64,000 nucleotides of DNA. It comes from Porodaedalea pini (Eukaryota; Basidiomycota; Agaricomycetes; Hymenochaetales; Hymenochaetaceae). This document shows, piece after piece, positions 52,419 to 63,856 of this stretch (its first letter is position 1; each line of letters starts with the position of its first letter). The position numbers and the translations under genes are program-made. Under the pieces are notes generated by a model that saw only the letters and a list, made by a program, of their open reading frames with translations, was not told the origin of the DNA and ran no database searches. Where the stretch lies: the NCBI GenBank assembly GCA_002794775.1, contig NBAY01000128.1, positions 1 through 64,000 of the forward strand, read 5' to 3'.

Positions 52419-55400
52419 GGTTATGAGCCTTGTGCTCTAACTTCACACACTGGTTCTGGACTTTGAGAAGTACCCCCTGCTTCAATTATAGACTGATCGG
52501 ACCTGATCTGCACACTCTACACACAGTGCTTCGTCGATTGCAACATTCCTGGTGGTTGGATTAAGCTGGATCTTTGTTGATTGAGAAATCGGTGTGTCTG
52601 CTGCGTCTCTGCCAAGTTTTGTGCCACCACATCCACTTCCCATTGCACTACACTGCATTCATTCACCACCTGCATCCAAAACCTCTATCACCCGTCACTC
52701 GATATTGGCTTGACTGTTTGCACTATACCTTGGCTTATTGTTGGGGTTACGTGTGAGCTACGTTCGTGCTAACTTACATCGACATTTGACTCGATTTGAG
52801 TGTGCTGCAACAGTTTTCACTGAGCATCCACTCTTATTGCATTCTGCACTTGGCTGCATTGCGTGGTTGTCGCATTTTCTGTGGAACCCGTGGTCCGATT
52901 CTCTCAAAACTTCGTCTGCGTGCTCGTGTTCACACCTCCTCAGTGTGTGTTGATTTGCATTCCAATCACATCACTTGTTCTCTCTCAGTGTCCCATTTTG
53001 CATGGTTACCAGCTCTGGTGTGAGTTGATTGAGGCCCATTTCACCCCATTCTGTTGTTGTTGGATCAGACTAGCCTATCGTCTGTGAAGCTCGACTGCTC
53101 AGCCTTAGTTTGCTGATTGTGATGCTCTTTTGAGTGTCACTTAAGCCTAGAGCCTCTCTCAGTCAGCAGTGCCTGCGGGGTCTTAGCAGACCAACAGACC
53201 AGCACTGTCTTGCGGCAACTCTGTGTATACTTCGACGTTTTGGGTGTCTGGTAACCTTTATTGGCTTGCATTGAACTGTCATCTGTAATCGTGTCATTGT
53301 GGTCTGTACACACTTTCCTTCACTGTGCCCCACTCACACATCCAATTCCTCCCAAACATCACACACACATCATACCCATTGTCCCCTACCTACCTGTGAA
53401 ACGTCATGTCTGAATCTGCCCCTGCCGACTTGCTGTCTTCGTTTAACAAGTTGGGTGAAAACAACTATCCCACTTGGAAATTCAACATGCAGGCTGCCCT
53501 TCAGTACAAGAAGCTTTGACACCTCGTTTCAGGCAAGGAGTCGAAGCCATCTTCTCCTCCTGATAAAGTCAAACTCTGGGAAGAAAGGGCTGAGCAAGCA
53601 GCCGGCCTTATCTACCAGAAACTCGAAAACAGCATGCAGATTTTGGTACAAGCACACATGGGTGATCCTGTGGAGATGTGGAAAGCGCTCGAGAAACTGC
53701 ACAAGCAGGACAACCCAGCTGCACATTTTATTGCCTATGATGAGTTTTTTGGTATCAGCAAGAAGGAGGATGAGTCTCTGACTGCACTAGTCAGCAGAGT
53801 CGAGCATGGACTTCATAACATCAGAAATACGTGCACTAGCACTCTCAAACTTGAAGATTTTGAGGATGAGCTTGCATGTGTTGCCTTGGTTCACTCCCTG
53901 CCTGAAGAGTACTCATCCTTCCGCTCTGCACTCCTGCTCCTGACAGATTTCAAGTTAAAAACACTTAAGGAAGCATTTATGCAGGAGCAGATGAACCGTC
54001 AATCGTGTGCTGGTGATCAGTCCATGGCCCTGAAAGTGTCCTCTGCTCCCTCTAAGCCTTCCTTATTGTCTCAGCCTGTTGTCTGTGAGTTTTGCAGCAT
54101 TAAAGGTCATCTAGAGTCAAAGTGCTTCAAGAGACGTGATGCAATTGATGCAATTAGGGCTAAGAAAAAGGATAAGAAAGGGAAGACTAAGGAGAAAGCA
54201 CAATCTGCTCAGCAGGACGACTCCGAGTCTGTCCAATCTGCTGAATTTGCTGGAAATGCAAGTACCCCAGACTTCACCAACCCCCATACACCCCTCATTC
54301 TCGATGCAGGAACTGATTGGATTGTTGATACAGGTGCCACTTGCCACATGACACCCCACCAACACTGGTTTCACAAATATTCACCAAATTGCACCCCTAT
54401 ACGCCTTGCAAACAACAAAATCATCTATTCTGTTGGAGTGGGCACAGTGTGATTTCAACCAGTAATCAATGGCAAAGATGGACACTTACTTGAATTTGAA
54501 CGTGTACTTCATGTACCTGACTTGCGAAACAATCTCCTCTCAGTCCTGTATTTAACTCGTGCCAAATCATATATTGTCACCATTCAGCGTGATAAGATTC
54601 TATTCAATCGAAATGGCACTCTCCTCTTCACTGCAAATGTCACTCCCAACAATGCTGCATTGCTCAATGGCCAAGTTGTGCCTATGAGTGCATTCTCTGT
54701 GCTTACAAGCACTTGTCCACTTGATTTGACTCTGTGGCATCGACGTTTTGCACACCTACACCATAGTGATGTGAGAAAACTGCTCAATGAGCATTTAGTT
54801 GAGGGAATGGTGATTAAGTCAAAGGACTTGCCAGATCCAATCTGTGAGCCTTGCATTGCAGGCAAACAGCATCGTTCTAATGTCTCAAAACTTGCATCGC
54901 ATCGTACATCAAGTCTTCTTCAACTGGTTCACTCAGATGTGCATGGTCCTCTTCCCATTCAGTCAAGGAATGGTTACAAGTACTGGATCACCTTCATTGA
55001 TGATTTCAGTCACTTCTGGGTGGTCCTGCCTTTGAAGAAGAAGAGTGATGCTTTTGGCACTTTTAAGCATTTTAAGGCATATGCAGAGAATCAGTTGGAT
55101 TTGAAGATTAAGGCCACTTGTGATGATAAGGGAGGAGAATACATGCCAAAGGAATGGGATCAACTCTGTGAAAATGAAGGCATTCGTCGCCAGCACACTG
55201 TCAGAAATGAACCCTACCAAAATGGTGTTGCTGAATGCGCAAATAGGACGTTAGCTGAGGGCATCACCACTATGCTGAATGAAGCACACTTACCTGCTAC
55301 TTTCTGGTGGGATGCAGTTGCTGCTTTTGTTCATGTCCATAATCGCTCTCCTACGTCTGCGGTGAATGACAACACACCCTATCAACTCTGGTACAAGTCT

Positions 55401-55715
55401 AAACTAGATGTTTCTCATTTTCACGTTTTTGGATGCACTTCATATGTGCACGTTCAGAAAGATCAATGCAAACAGTTGCAATCCCACACACAGAAATGTG
55501 TCTTTCTTGGCTACCCTGCAAATTACAAAGGATGGCTATTCTGGAATCCTGTTACATGCAAGGAGATCATTAGTGACTCTGCTCAGTTTGATGAACATGT
55601 GTTTCCAGGCAATTCTAGGACTCCTATTGATTTGCGGGTACAATCTCCTCCAGAGGCAAAAGATCTGCCAGAACAGGTGGGAGTAGAGAGTGATGATGAT
55701 GATGATGTTCTGCCA

Positions 55716-55720
55716 TCTCC
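55716..55720. repeat. Target-site duplication of copia C (left)
   Basis: TCTCC here and at 61724-61728 bracket copia C. The sequence lies in the Pro-rich linker coding region of copia B. Confidence 0.9.
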
Positions 55721-56006
55721 TGTTGGAAGTGTGATTCTGACACTTATTTTATGTTTTCCATGCTTTTCTTGATTTATTCCCACGCCTCTGTTCGCACATG
55801 CGCGCGCATGTGCGAACATCACGTGATTTTTGTCTTATGTAATATTAGCTTCAAAGCGGCTGAGACAATGTATGAGTGTCCCTATCTGTTGCACTCATCC
55901 ATTGGACTCAGGTATGCACTTGTATATTAATATATATCTATCTGTTGCACTCATCCATTGGACTCAGGTGTGAAGTGTGACCCCTTTTGGTTCACTGCTG
56001 CTAATA
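55721..56006 (+). repeat. 5' LTR of copia C
   Basis: 286 bp, TGTTGGAAGTGTG to CTGCTGCTAATA. It contains a perfect 26-bp palindrome centred on GCGCGC, just before CACGTGA, and a 32-bp direct repeat (ATCTGTTGCACTCATCC...) whose copies are 56 bp apart. Confidence 0.93.
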
Positions 56007-56993
56007 GGTTATGAGCCTTGCGCTCTAACTTCGCACACTGGTTCTGGACTTCGAGAAGCACCCCCTGCTTCAATTATAGACTGATCGGACCTGATCTGCA
56101 CACCCTACACACAGTGTTTCGCCGATTGCAACGTTCCTGGTGGTTGGATTGAGCTGGATCTTTGTTGATTGGAAAATCGGTGTGTCTGCCGCGTCTCTGC
56201 CAAGTTTCGTGCCACCACATCCACTTCCCATCGCACTACACTGCATTCATTCACCACCTGCATCCAAAACCTCTCTATCACCCATCACTCGATATTGGCT
56301 TGACTGTTCGCACTATACCTTGGCACATTGTTGGGGTTACGTGTGATCTACGTTTGTGCCAACTTACATCGATATTCGACTCGATTTGAGTGTGCTGCAA
56401 CGTTTTACTGAGCAACCACTCTTATTACACTCTGCACTTTGCTGCATCGCGTGGTTATCGCATTTTCTGCGGAACCCTTGGTCCGATTCTCTCAAAACTT
56501 CGTCTGTGTGCTCGTGTTCACGCCTCCTCAGTGTGTGTTGATTTGCATTGCAATCACACCACTCATTCTCCCTCAGTGTCCCATTTTGCACGGTTACCAG
56601 CTCTGGTGTGAGTTGATTAAGGCCCATTTCACCCCATTCTGTTGTTGTTGGATCAGACTAGCCTATCGTCTGTGAAGCTCGACTGCTCAGCCTTAGTTCG
56701 CTGATTGTGACGCTCTTTTGAGTGTCACTTAAGCCTAGAGCCTCTCTCAGTCAGCGGTGCCTGCGGGGTCTTAGCAGACCAACAGACCAGCACTGTCTTG
56801 CGGCGACTCTGTGTATACTTCGACGTTTTGAGTGTCTGGTAACCTTCATTGGCTTGCATTGAACTGTCATCTGTAATCGTGTCATTGTGGTCTGTACACA
56901 CTTTCCTTCACTGTGCCCCACTCACACATCCAATTCCTCCCAAACATCACACACACGTTGTACCCATCGTCCCCTACCTGCCTGTGAAACGTC

Positions 56994-59900
56994 ATGTCCG
57001 AATCTGCCCCTGCCGACTCACTGTCTTCATTTAACAAGTTGGGTGAAGGCAACTATCCTACTTGGAAATTCGACATGCAGGCTGCCCTTCAGTACAAGAA
57101 GCTTTGGCGCCTCGTTTCAGGCAAGGAGTCGAAGCCATCTTCTCCTCCTGATAAAGTTGAACTCTGGGAAGAAAGGGCTGAGCAAGCAGCCAGCCTTATC
57201 TACCAGAAACTCGAAAACAGCATGCAGATTTTGGTACAATCACACATGGGTGACCCTGTAGAGATGTGGAAAGCGCTTGAGAAACTGCACAAGCAGGACA
57301 ACCCAGCTGCACGTTTTATTGCCTATGACGAGTTTTTCGGTATCAGCAAGAAGGAGGATGAGTCTTTGACCGCACTAGTCAGCAGAGTTGAGCATGGACT
57401 TCATAACATCAGAAATACGCGCACTAGCACTCTCAAACTCGAAGAGTTTGAGGATGAGCTTGCATGTGTTGCCCTGGTTCACTCCCTGCCTGAAGAGTAC
57501 TCATCCTTCCGCTCTGCACTCTTGCTCCTGACAGATTTCAAGTTAAAGACGCTTAAGGAAGCATTTATGCAGGAGCAAATGAACCGTCAATCGCGTGCTG
57601 GTGATCAGTCCATGGCCCTGAAAGCGTCCTCTGCTCCCTCTAAGCCTTCCTCATCATCTCAGCCTGTTGTCTGCGAATTTTGCGGCATTAAAGGTCATCC
57701 AGAGTCGAAGTGCTTCAAGAGACGTGATGCAATTGAGGCAATTAGGGCCAAGAGGAAGGATAACAAAGGGAAGACTAAGGAGAAAGCACAATCTGCTCAG
57801 CAGGACGACTCCGAGTCTGTCCAATCTGCTGAATTTGCTGGAAATGCAAGTACCTCAGACTTCACCAACCCCCATACACCCCTCATTCTCGATGCAGGAA
57901 CTGATTGGATTGTTGATACAGGTGCCACTTGCCACATGACACCCCACCGACACTGGTTTCACAAATATTCACCAAATTGCACCCCTATACGCCTTGCAAA
58001 CAACAAAATCATCTATTCTGTTGGAGTGGGCACAGTGCGATTTCAACCAGTAATCAATGGCAAAGATGGACACTTACTTGAATTTGAGCGTGTACTTCAT
58101 GTCCCTGATTTGCGAAACAATCTCCTCTCAGTCCTGTATTTAACTCGTGCCAAATCATATATTGTCACCATTCAGCGTGATAAGATTCTATTCAATCGAA
58201 ATGGCACTCTCCTCTTCACTGCAAATGTCACTCCCAACAATGCTGCATCACTCAATGGCCAAGTCGTACCCATGAGTGCATTCTCTGCACTTACAAGCAC
58301 TTGTCCACTTGATTTGACTCTGTGGCATCGACGTTTTGCACACCTACACCATGGTGATGTGAAGAAACTGCTCAATGAGCATTTAGTTGAGGGAATGGTG
58401 ATTAAGTCAAAGGACTTGCCAGATCCAATCTGTGAGCCTTGCATTGCAGGCAAACAGCATCGTTCTAATGTCTCAAAACTTGCATCGCATCGTGCATCAA
58501 GTCTTCTTCAATTGGTTCACTCAGATGTGCATGGTCCTCTTCCCATTCAGTCAAGGAATGGTTACAAGTACTGGATCACCTTCATTGATGATTTCAGTTG
58601 CTTCTGGGCAGTTTTGCCTTTGAAGAAGAAGAGTGACGCTTTTAGTGCTTTTAAGCATTTTAAGGCATATGCAGAGAATCAGTTAGATTTGAAGATTAAG
58701 GCCACTCGTGATGATAAGGGAGGAGAATACATGCCAAAGGAATGGGATCAACTCTGCGAAAATGACGGCATTCATCGCCAGCACACTGTCAGAAATGAAC
58801 CCCACCAAAACGGTGTTGCTGAACGCACAAACAGGACGTTAGCTGAGGGCATCACCACTATGCTGAATGAAGCACACTTACCTGCTACTTTCTGGTGGGA
58901 TGCAGTTGCTGCTTTTGTTCATGTCCATAATCGCTCTCCTACATCTGCGGTGAATGACAACACACCCTATCAACTCTGGTACAAGTCTAAACCAGATGTT
59001 TCTCATTTTCGCATTTTTGGCTGCACTTCATATGTGCATGTCCAGAAAGATCAACGCAAACAGTTGCAATCCCACACACAGAAATGTGTCTTTCTTGGCT
59101 ACCCTGCAAATTACAAAGGATGGCTATTCTGGAACCCTGTTACACGCAAGGAGATCATTAGTGACTCTGCTCAGTTTGATGAACGCGTGTTTCCAGGCAA
59201 TTCTAGGACTCCTGTTGATTTGCGGGTACAATCTCCTCCAGAGGCAAAAGATCTGCCAGAACAGGTGGGAGTAGAAAGTGATGATGATGATGATGTTCTG
59301 CCATCTCCTCCACCTCCTGTTCGTCCAGTGGACCCTCCTGTACCTCCACCAACTCGTTCCCCTTCTCCGCTTGCTTCTGCACGTAAACACACTGTGTCTC
59401 CTCCACCTTCTCAGACTCCTCCTGCTAAGAAACCAAGGAGTGAGCACCCTAATCAGACTCAAACTCCGTCATCAGCTCCTCCTCCCAGGCCAAAACCACG
59501 CACTACCACTGGTGCATGGGACAGAATGATCAATCCACTTATGGATTATCCAGGTCGACGCATTCCTAGACCTGATCCTGTTCCCATACCTGAGCCTGAA
59601 GTTGTGCATCAGCCAGAAATGGATGTGCACATGGAGGATGCTGAACAGCACGATGAACTTGATGTCATGTCTGAAGAGGAGATGCAAGCAGAAGCGCTCA
59701 TGTTCAATGGGCTCATGGACTTTGGCACAAATGCAGGTCTTGAAGACAAGTACATTGCTTTTGATGATGCATTTGACTATGTTTTCAAGTCTACAAATCG
59801 TCTTGAGCATGTATTCTCTGCAGAAGTGCGCAAGCAATATGGTCCAGAGCCCTATCAGTGGAAGGATATCAAGGGGCGCCCTGATGCCCATCTTTGGGAA

Positions 59901-61409
59901 CAGGCTGCAATGGAAGAGTTCATCAGTCTGATTGAGAATGGCACTTTCCAGCCTGTCAGACTTCCAACTGGTCGTAAAACTATTGGTTGTCGCTGGGTGT
60001 TCAAACTCAAGCGCAAGGCAGATGGCTCTGTGGACAGGTACAAGGCAAGACTGGTTGCAAAGGGATACTCACAGCGACCAGGATTGGAGTTTTCACAGGT
60101 GTTTGCACCAACTGCAAAGTGGGCGGCACTACGTGCAATTCTGGCTATAGCTGCACTTGAGGACCTTGAGCTTTACAGTGTAGACATCTCCACCGCTTTT
60201 CTCAATGGTGAGATGGATCATGATGTCTACATGGACCAGCCTGAAGGGTTTGAGGAGTATTATGGTGCTGGATTTGTTCTTAAGCTAGTAAAGTCTATCT
60301 ATGGACTGAAACAAGCTGGACGCCAGTGGCACAAGAAACTCGATTCAGTACTGAAGGGTATGGGCTTCCAACTGGTGCGCTGCGACAATAGTATATGGGT
60401 CTATCGCAGAGAGGATGTGCGCATTATCATTCCTGTCTATGTTGATGACATGACCATTGCTGCAAAGTCGAAGGAGCAGTACCAGTTTGTGAAGAGTGAG
60501 TTGGAGAAGCACTTCAAGCTACATGACCTCGGGCCAACTTCATTCCTCTTGGGAGTTCACATTGAGCGTGATCGCTCTCAGCACTCTTTGTCTATATCTC
60601 AGTGCCAGTATATCATTGACATACTTGAGTGTTTTGAACTTAGCAATTGTGGCACTGTGACAACCCCACTACCTGAAGGTCATAAGCTTAGCAAGTCCAT
60701 GGCTCCCAAGAATGATGAAGAGACTGCCTTCATGAAGACTGTTCCTTACAAGCAGTTGGTGGGCGCTCTCATGTATCTTGCTGTGGCTACACGCCCAGAC
60801 ATTGCTTATGCAGTGGGAGTTCTGGCACGTTTTAGTGCTAATCCTGGCATGGCTCACTGGAAGGCTGCAAAGCACTTGTGTTGTTACCTTCAAGGTACCA
60901 AAGACTACAAGTTGACTTATGCATCTGACCCCAACTCAGCTGAGCTGTTCACCACATTCTCTGATGCAGACCATGGTGGTGATGAGGATGACAGGCGCTC
61001 TACAAGTGGCATGGTGGTTAAAATGGGAACTGGTGCAATCAGTTGGGCAAGTCGGTTGCAAACCATTGTGACTCTCTCTACTACTGAGGCAGAATACATT
61101 GCTGCTGTACAATCAGGACAAGAGATCATATGGTTGCGCAACTTGCTCACTGAGTTTGGGTATCATTTTGATGCCCCATCTGTTCTCTATGTTGACAACC
61201 AGTCTGCATTAGCAGTTGCCAGAAATCCTGAACATCATGGGCGCATGAAACACCTGGATTTGCGTCATTACTGGCTGAGAGATGTGGTTGAAGCAGGCTA
61301 TGTGGATGTGAGGTACTTGCCCACTAAGTCTATGCCAGCTGATATCATGACCAAAGCCCTTGGGCGCTTGAAAGTGGGAGAGATGTGTGGGATGTTAGGT
61401 CTTAGGTGA
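56994..61409 (+). CDS. Copia C gag-pol polyprotein (1471 residues)
   Basis: ATG 56994 starts MSESAPADSLSSFNK. Gag occupies the first 300 residues with a CCHC knuckle CEFCGIKGHPESKC near 226-239. The aspartic protease has WIVDTGATCHM near 304-314. Integrase follows with its zinc-binding HHCC region (HRRFAHLHH...CEPCIAGK, from about 442) and catalytic Asp, Asp and Glu in HSDVHG, RDDKGGEY and NGVAER (about 511, 572, 608). A Pro-rich acidic linker precedes reverse transcriptase (FKLKRKADGSVDRYKARLVA; SVDISTAFLNGEM; YVDDMTIAA near 1149) and RNase H (FSDADHGG near 1322; STTEAEYIAA; YVDNQSALAVA). This is the protease-integrase-RT-RNase H order of Ty1/copia. The single frame shows no gag/pol frameshift, so gag to pol ratio must be set otherwise. 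Confidence 0.96.
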   Translation: MSESAPADSLSSFNKLGEGNYPTWKFDMQAALQYKKLWRLVSGKESKPSSPPDKVELWEERAEQAASLIYQKLENSMQILVQSHMGDPVEMWKALEKLHKQDNPAARFIAYDEFFGISKKEDESLTALVSRVEHGLHNIRNTRTSTLKLEEFEDELACVALVHSLPEEYSSFRSALLLLTDFKLKTLKEAFMQEQMNRQSRAGDQSMALKASSAPSKPSSSSQPVVCEFCGIKGHPESKCFKRRDAIEAIRAKRKDNKGKTKEKAQSAQQDDSESVQSAEFAGNASTSDFTNPHTPLILDAGTDWIVDTGATCHMTPHRHWFHKYSPNCTPIRLANNKIIYSVGVGTVRFQPVINGKDGHLLEFERVLHVPDLRNNLLSVLYLTRAKSYIVTIQRDKILFNRNGTLLFTANVTPNNAASLNGQVVPMSAFSALTSTCPLDLTLWHRRFAHLHHGDVKKLLNEHLVEGMVIKSKDLPDPICEPCIAGKQHRSNVSKLASHRASSLLQLVHSDVHGPLPIQSRNGYKYWITFIDDFSCFWAVLPLKKKSDAFSAFKHFKAYAENQLDLKIKATRDDKGGEYMPKEWDQLCENDGIHRQHTVRNEPHQNGVAERTNRTLAEGITTMLNEAHLPATFWWDAVAAFVHVHNRSPTSAVNDNTPYQLWYKSKPDVSHFRIFGCTSYVHVQKDQRKQLQSHTQKCVFLGYPANYKGWLFWNPVTRKEIISDSAQFDERVFPGNSRTPVDLRVQSPPEAKDLPEQVGVESDDDDDVLPSPPPPVRPVDPPVPPPTRSPSPLASARKHTVSPPPSQTPPAKKPRSEHPNQTQTPSSAPPPRPKPRTTTGAWDRMINPLMDYPGRRIPRPDPVPIPEPEVVHQPEMDVHMEDAEQHDELDVMSEEEMQAEALMFNGLMDFGTNAGLEDKYIAFDDAFDYVFKSTNRLEHVFSAEVRKQYGPEPYQWKDIKGRPDAHLWEQAAMEEFISLIENGTFQPVRLPTGRKTIGCRWVFKLKRKADGSVDRYKARLVAKGYSQRPGLEFSQVFAPTAKWAALRAILAIAALEDLELYSVDISTAFLNGEMDHDVYMDQPEGFEEYYGAGFVLKLVKSIYGLKQAGRQWHKKLDSVLKGMGFQLVRCDNSIWVYRREDVRIIIPVYVDDMTIAAKSKEQYQFVKSELEKHFKLHDLGPTSFLLGVHIERDRSQHSLSISQCQYIIDILECFELSNCGTVTTPLPEGHKLSKSMAPKNDEETAFMKTVPYKQLVGALMYLAVATRPDIAYAVGVLARFSANPGMAHWKAAKHLCCYLQGTKDYKLTYASDPNSAELFTTFSDADHGGDEDDRRSTSGMVVKMGTGAISWASRLQTIVTLSTTEAEYIAAVQSGQEIIWLRNLLTEFGYHFDAPSVLYVDNQSALAVARNPEHHGRMKHLDLRHYWLRDVVEAGYVDVRYLPTKSMPADIMTKALGRLKVGEMCGMLGLR

Positions 61410-61437
61410 CTTACAGATGTGTCAGATCAGGTGGGAG

Positions 61438-61723
61438 TGTTGGAAGTGTGATTCTGACACTTATTTTATGTTTTCCATGCTTTTCTTGATTTATTCCCAC
61501 GCCTCTGTTCGCACATGCGCGCGCATGTGCGAACATCACGTGATTTTTGTCTTATGTAATATTAGCTTCAAAGCGGCTGAGACAATGTATGAGTGTCCCT
61601 ATCTGTTGCACTCATCCATTGGACTCAGGTATGCACTTGTATATTAATATATATCTATCTGTTGCACTCATCCATTGGACTCAGGTGTGAAGTGTGACCC
61701 CTTTTGGTTCACTGCTGCTAATA
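61438..61723 (+). repeat. 3' LTR of copia C
   Basis: 286 bp, no difference from the 5' LTR found on reading. Followed by TCTCC and the resumed coding sequence of copia B. Confidence 0.93.
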
Positions 61724-63856
61724 TCTCCTCCACCTCCTGTTCATCCAGCGGACCCTCCTGTACCTCCACTAACTCGTTCCCCTTCTCCACTCACTTCTGC
61801 ACATAAACACACTGCATCTCCTCCACCTTCTTAGACTCCTCCTGCTAAGAAACCAAGGAGTGAGCAACCTAATCAGACTCAAACTCCGCCACCAGCTCCT
61901 CCTCCCAGGCCAAAACCACACACTACCACTGGTGCATGAGACAGAATGATCAATCCACTTATGGATTATCCAGGTTGACGCATTCCTAGACCTGATCCTG
62001 TTCCCATATCAGAGCCTGAAGTTGTGCATCAGCCAGAAGTGGATGTGCACATGGAGGATGCTGAACAGCATGATGAACTTGATGTCATGTCTGAAGAGGA
62101 AATGCAAGCAGAAGCGCTCATGTTCACTGGGCTCATGGACTTTGGTGAAAATGCAGGTCTTGAAGATAAGTACATTGCTTTTGATGATGCATTTGACTAC
62201 GTCTTTAAGTCTACAAATCGTCTTGAGCGTGTATTCTCTGCAGAAGTGCACAAGCAATATGGTCCAGAGCCCTATCAGTGGAAGGATATCAAGGGGTGCC
62301 CTGATGCCCATCTTTGGGAACAGGCTGCAATGGAAGAGTTCATCAGTCTGATTGAGAATGGCACTTTCCAGCCTGTCAGACTTCCAACTGGTCGTAAGAC
62401 TATTGGTTGCCGCTGGGTGTTCAAGCTCAAGCGCAAGGCAGATGGCTCTGTGGATAGGTACAAGGCAAGACTAGTTGCAAAGGGATACTCACAGCGCCCA
62501 GGATTGGAGTTTTCACAAGTGTTTGCACCAACTGCAAAGTGGGCAGCACTGCGTGCAATTCTGGCTATAGCTGCACTTGAGGACCTTGAGCTTTATAGTG
62601 TGGACATCTCCACCACTTTTCTCAATGGTGAGATGGATCATGATGTCTACATGGACCAGCCTGAAGGGTTTGAGGAGTATTATGGTGCTGGATTTGTTCT
62701 TAAGCTAGTGAAGTCTATCTATGGACTGAAACAGGCTGGATGCCAGTGGCACAAGAAACTCGATTCAGTATTGAAGGGTATGGGCTTCCAACTGGTGTGC
62801 TGTGACAACAGCATATGGGTCTATCGCAGAGAGGATGTATGCATTATCATTCCTGTCTATGTTGATGACATGACCATTGCTGCAAAGTCAAAGGAGCAGT
62901 ACCAGTTTGTGAAGAGTGAGCTGGAGAAGCACTTCAAGCTACATGACCTTGGACCAACTTCATTTCTCTTAGGAGTTCACATTGAGCATGATTGCTCTCA
63001 GCGCTCATTGTCCATATCTCAGCGCCAGTATATCATTGACATACTTGAGCGTTTTGAACTTGGCAATTGTAGCACTGTGACAACCCCATTACCTGAAGGT
63101 CATAAGCTTAGCAAGTCCATGGCTCCCAAGAATGATGAAGAGACTGCCTTCATGAAGACTGTTCCTTATAAGCAGTTGGTGGGCGCTCTCATGTATCTTG
63201 CTGTGACTACATGCCCAGACATTGCTTATGCAGTGGGAGTTCTGGCACGTTTTAGTGCTAATCCTGGCATGGCTCACTGGAAGGCTGCAAAGCACCTGTG
63301 TCGTTACCTTCAAGGTACCAAAGACTACAAGTTGACTTATGCATCTGACCTCAACTCAGCTGAGCTGTTCACCACATTCTCTGATGCAGACCATGGTGGT
63401 GATGAGGATGATAGGCGCTCTACAAGCGGCATGGTGGTCAAAATGGGAACTGGTGCAATCAGTTGGGCAAGTCGATTGCAAACTATTGTGACTCTCTCTA
63501 CTACTGAGGCAGAATACATTTCTGCTGTACAGTCAGGACAAGAGATCATGTAGTTGCACAACTTGCTCACTGAGTTTGGATATCAGTTTGATACCCCATC
63601 TGTTCTCTATGTTGACAACCAGTCTGCATTAGCAGTTGCCAGAAATCCTGAATACTATGGGCGCATGAAACACCTAGACTGCATCATTACTGGTTGAGGG
63701 ATGTGGTTGAAGCAGGCTATGTAGATGTGAGGTACTTGCCCACCAAGTCTATGCCTGCTGATATCATGACCAAAGCCCTTGGGCGGTTGAAGGTGGAAGA
63801 AATGTGTGGGATGTTAGGTCTTAAATGACTTACAGATGTGTCAGATCAGGTGGGAG

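Larger units (their letters stand above)
55721..61723 (+). mobile_element. Ty1/copia LTR retrotransposon C, intact and apparently recent
   Basis: 6003 bp with two 286-bp LTRs that read as identical, a 5-bp duplication TCTCC, a 987-bp leader starting GGTTATGAGCC (probable primer-binding region), one uninterrupted gag-pol frame, and a purine-rich tract (GGTGGGAG) directly before the 3' LTR. All features needed for autonomous movement are present. Confidence 0.96.
53406..63826 (+). pseudogene. Copia B gag-pol, multiply mutated and split by copia C
   Basis: The frame starts at ATG 53406 (MSESAPADLLSSFNK) and continues to 55720, then resumes at 61724 in matching phase. Stops are TGA 53517-53519 (TGG in C), TGA 54450-54452 (CGA in C), TAG 61832-61834 (CAG), TGA 61937-61939 (TGG), TGA 61976-61978 (CGA) and TAG 63551-63553 (TGG). 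A one-base loss near 63675 shifts the RNase H tail. C-to-T and G-to-A changes both occur, meaning both DNA strands were hit. The domain order is the same as in C. Confidence 0.9.
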
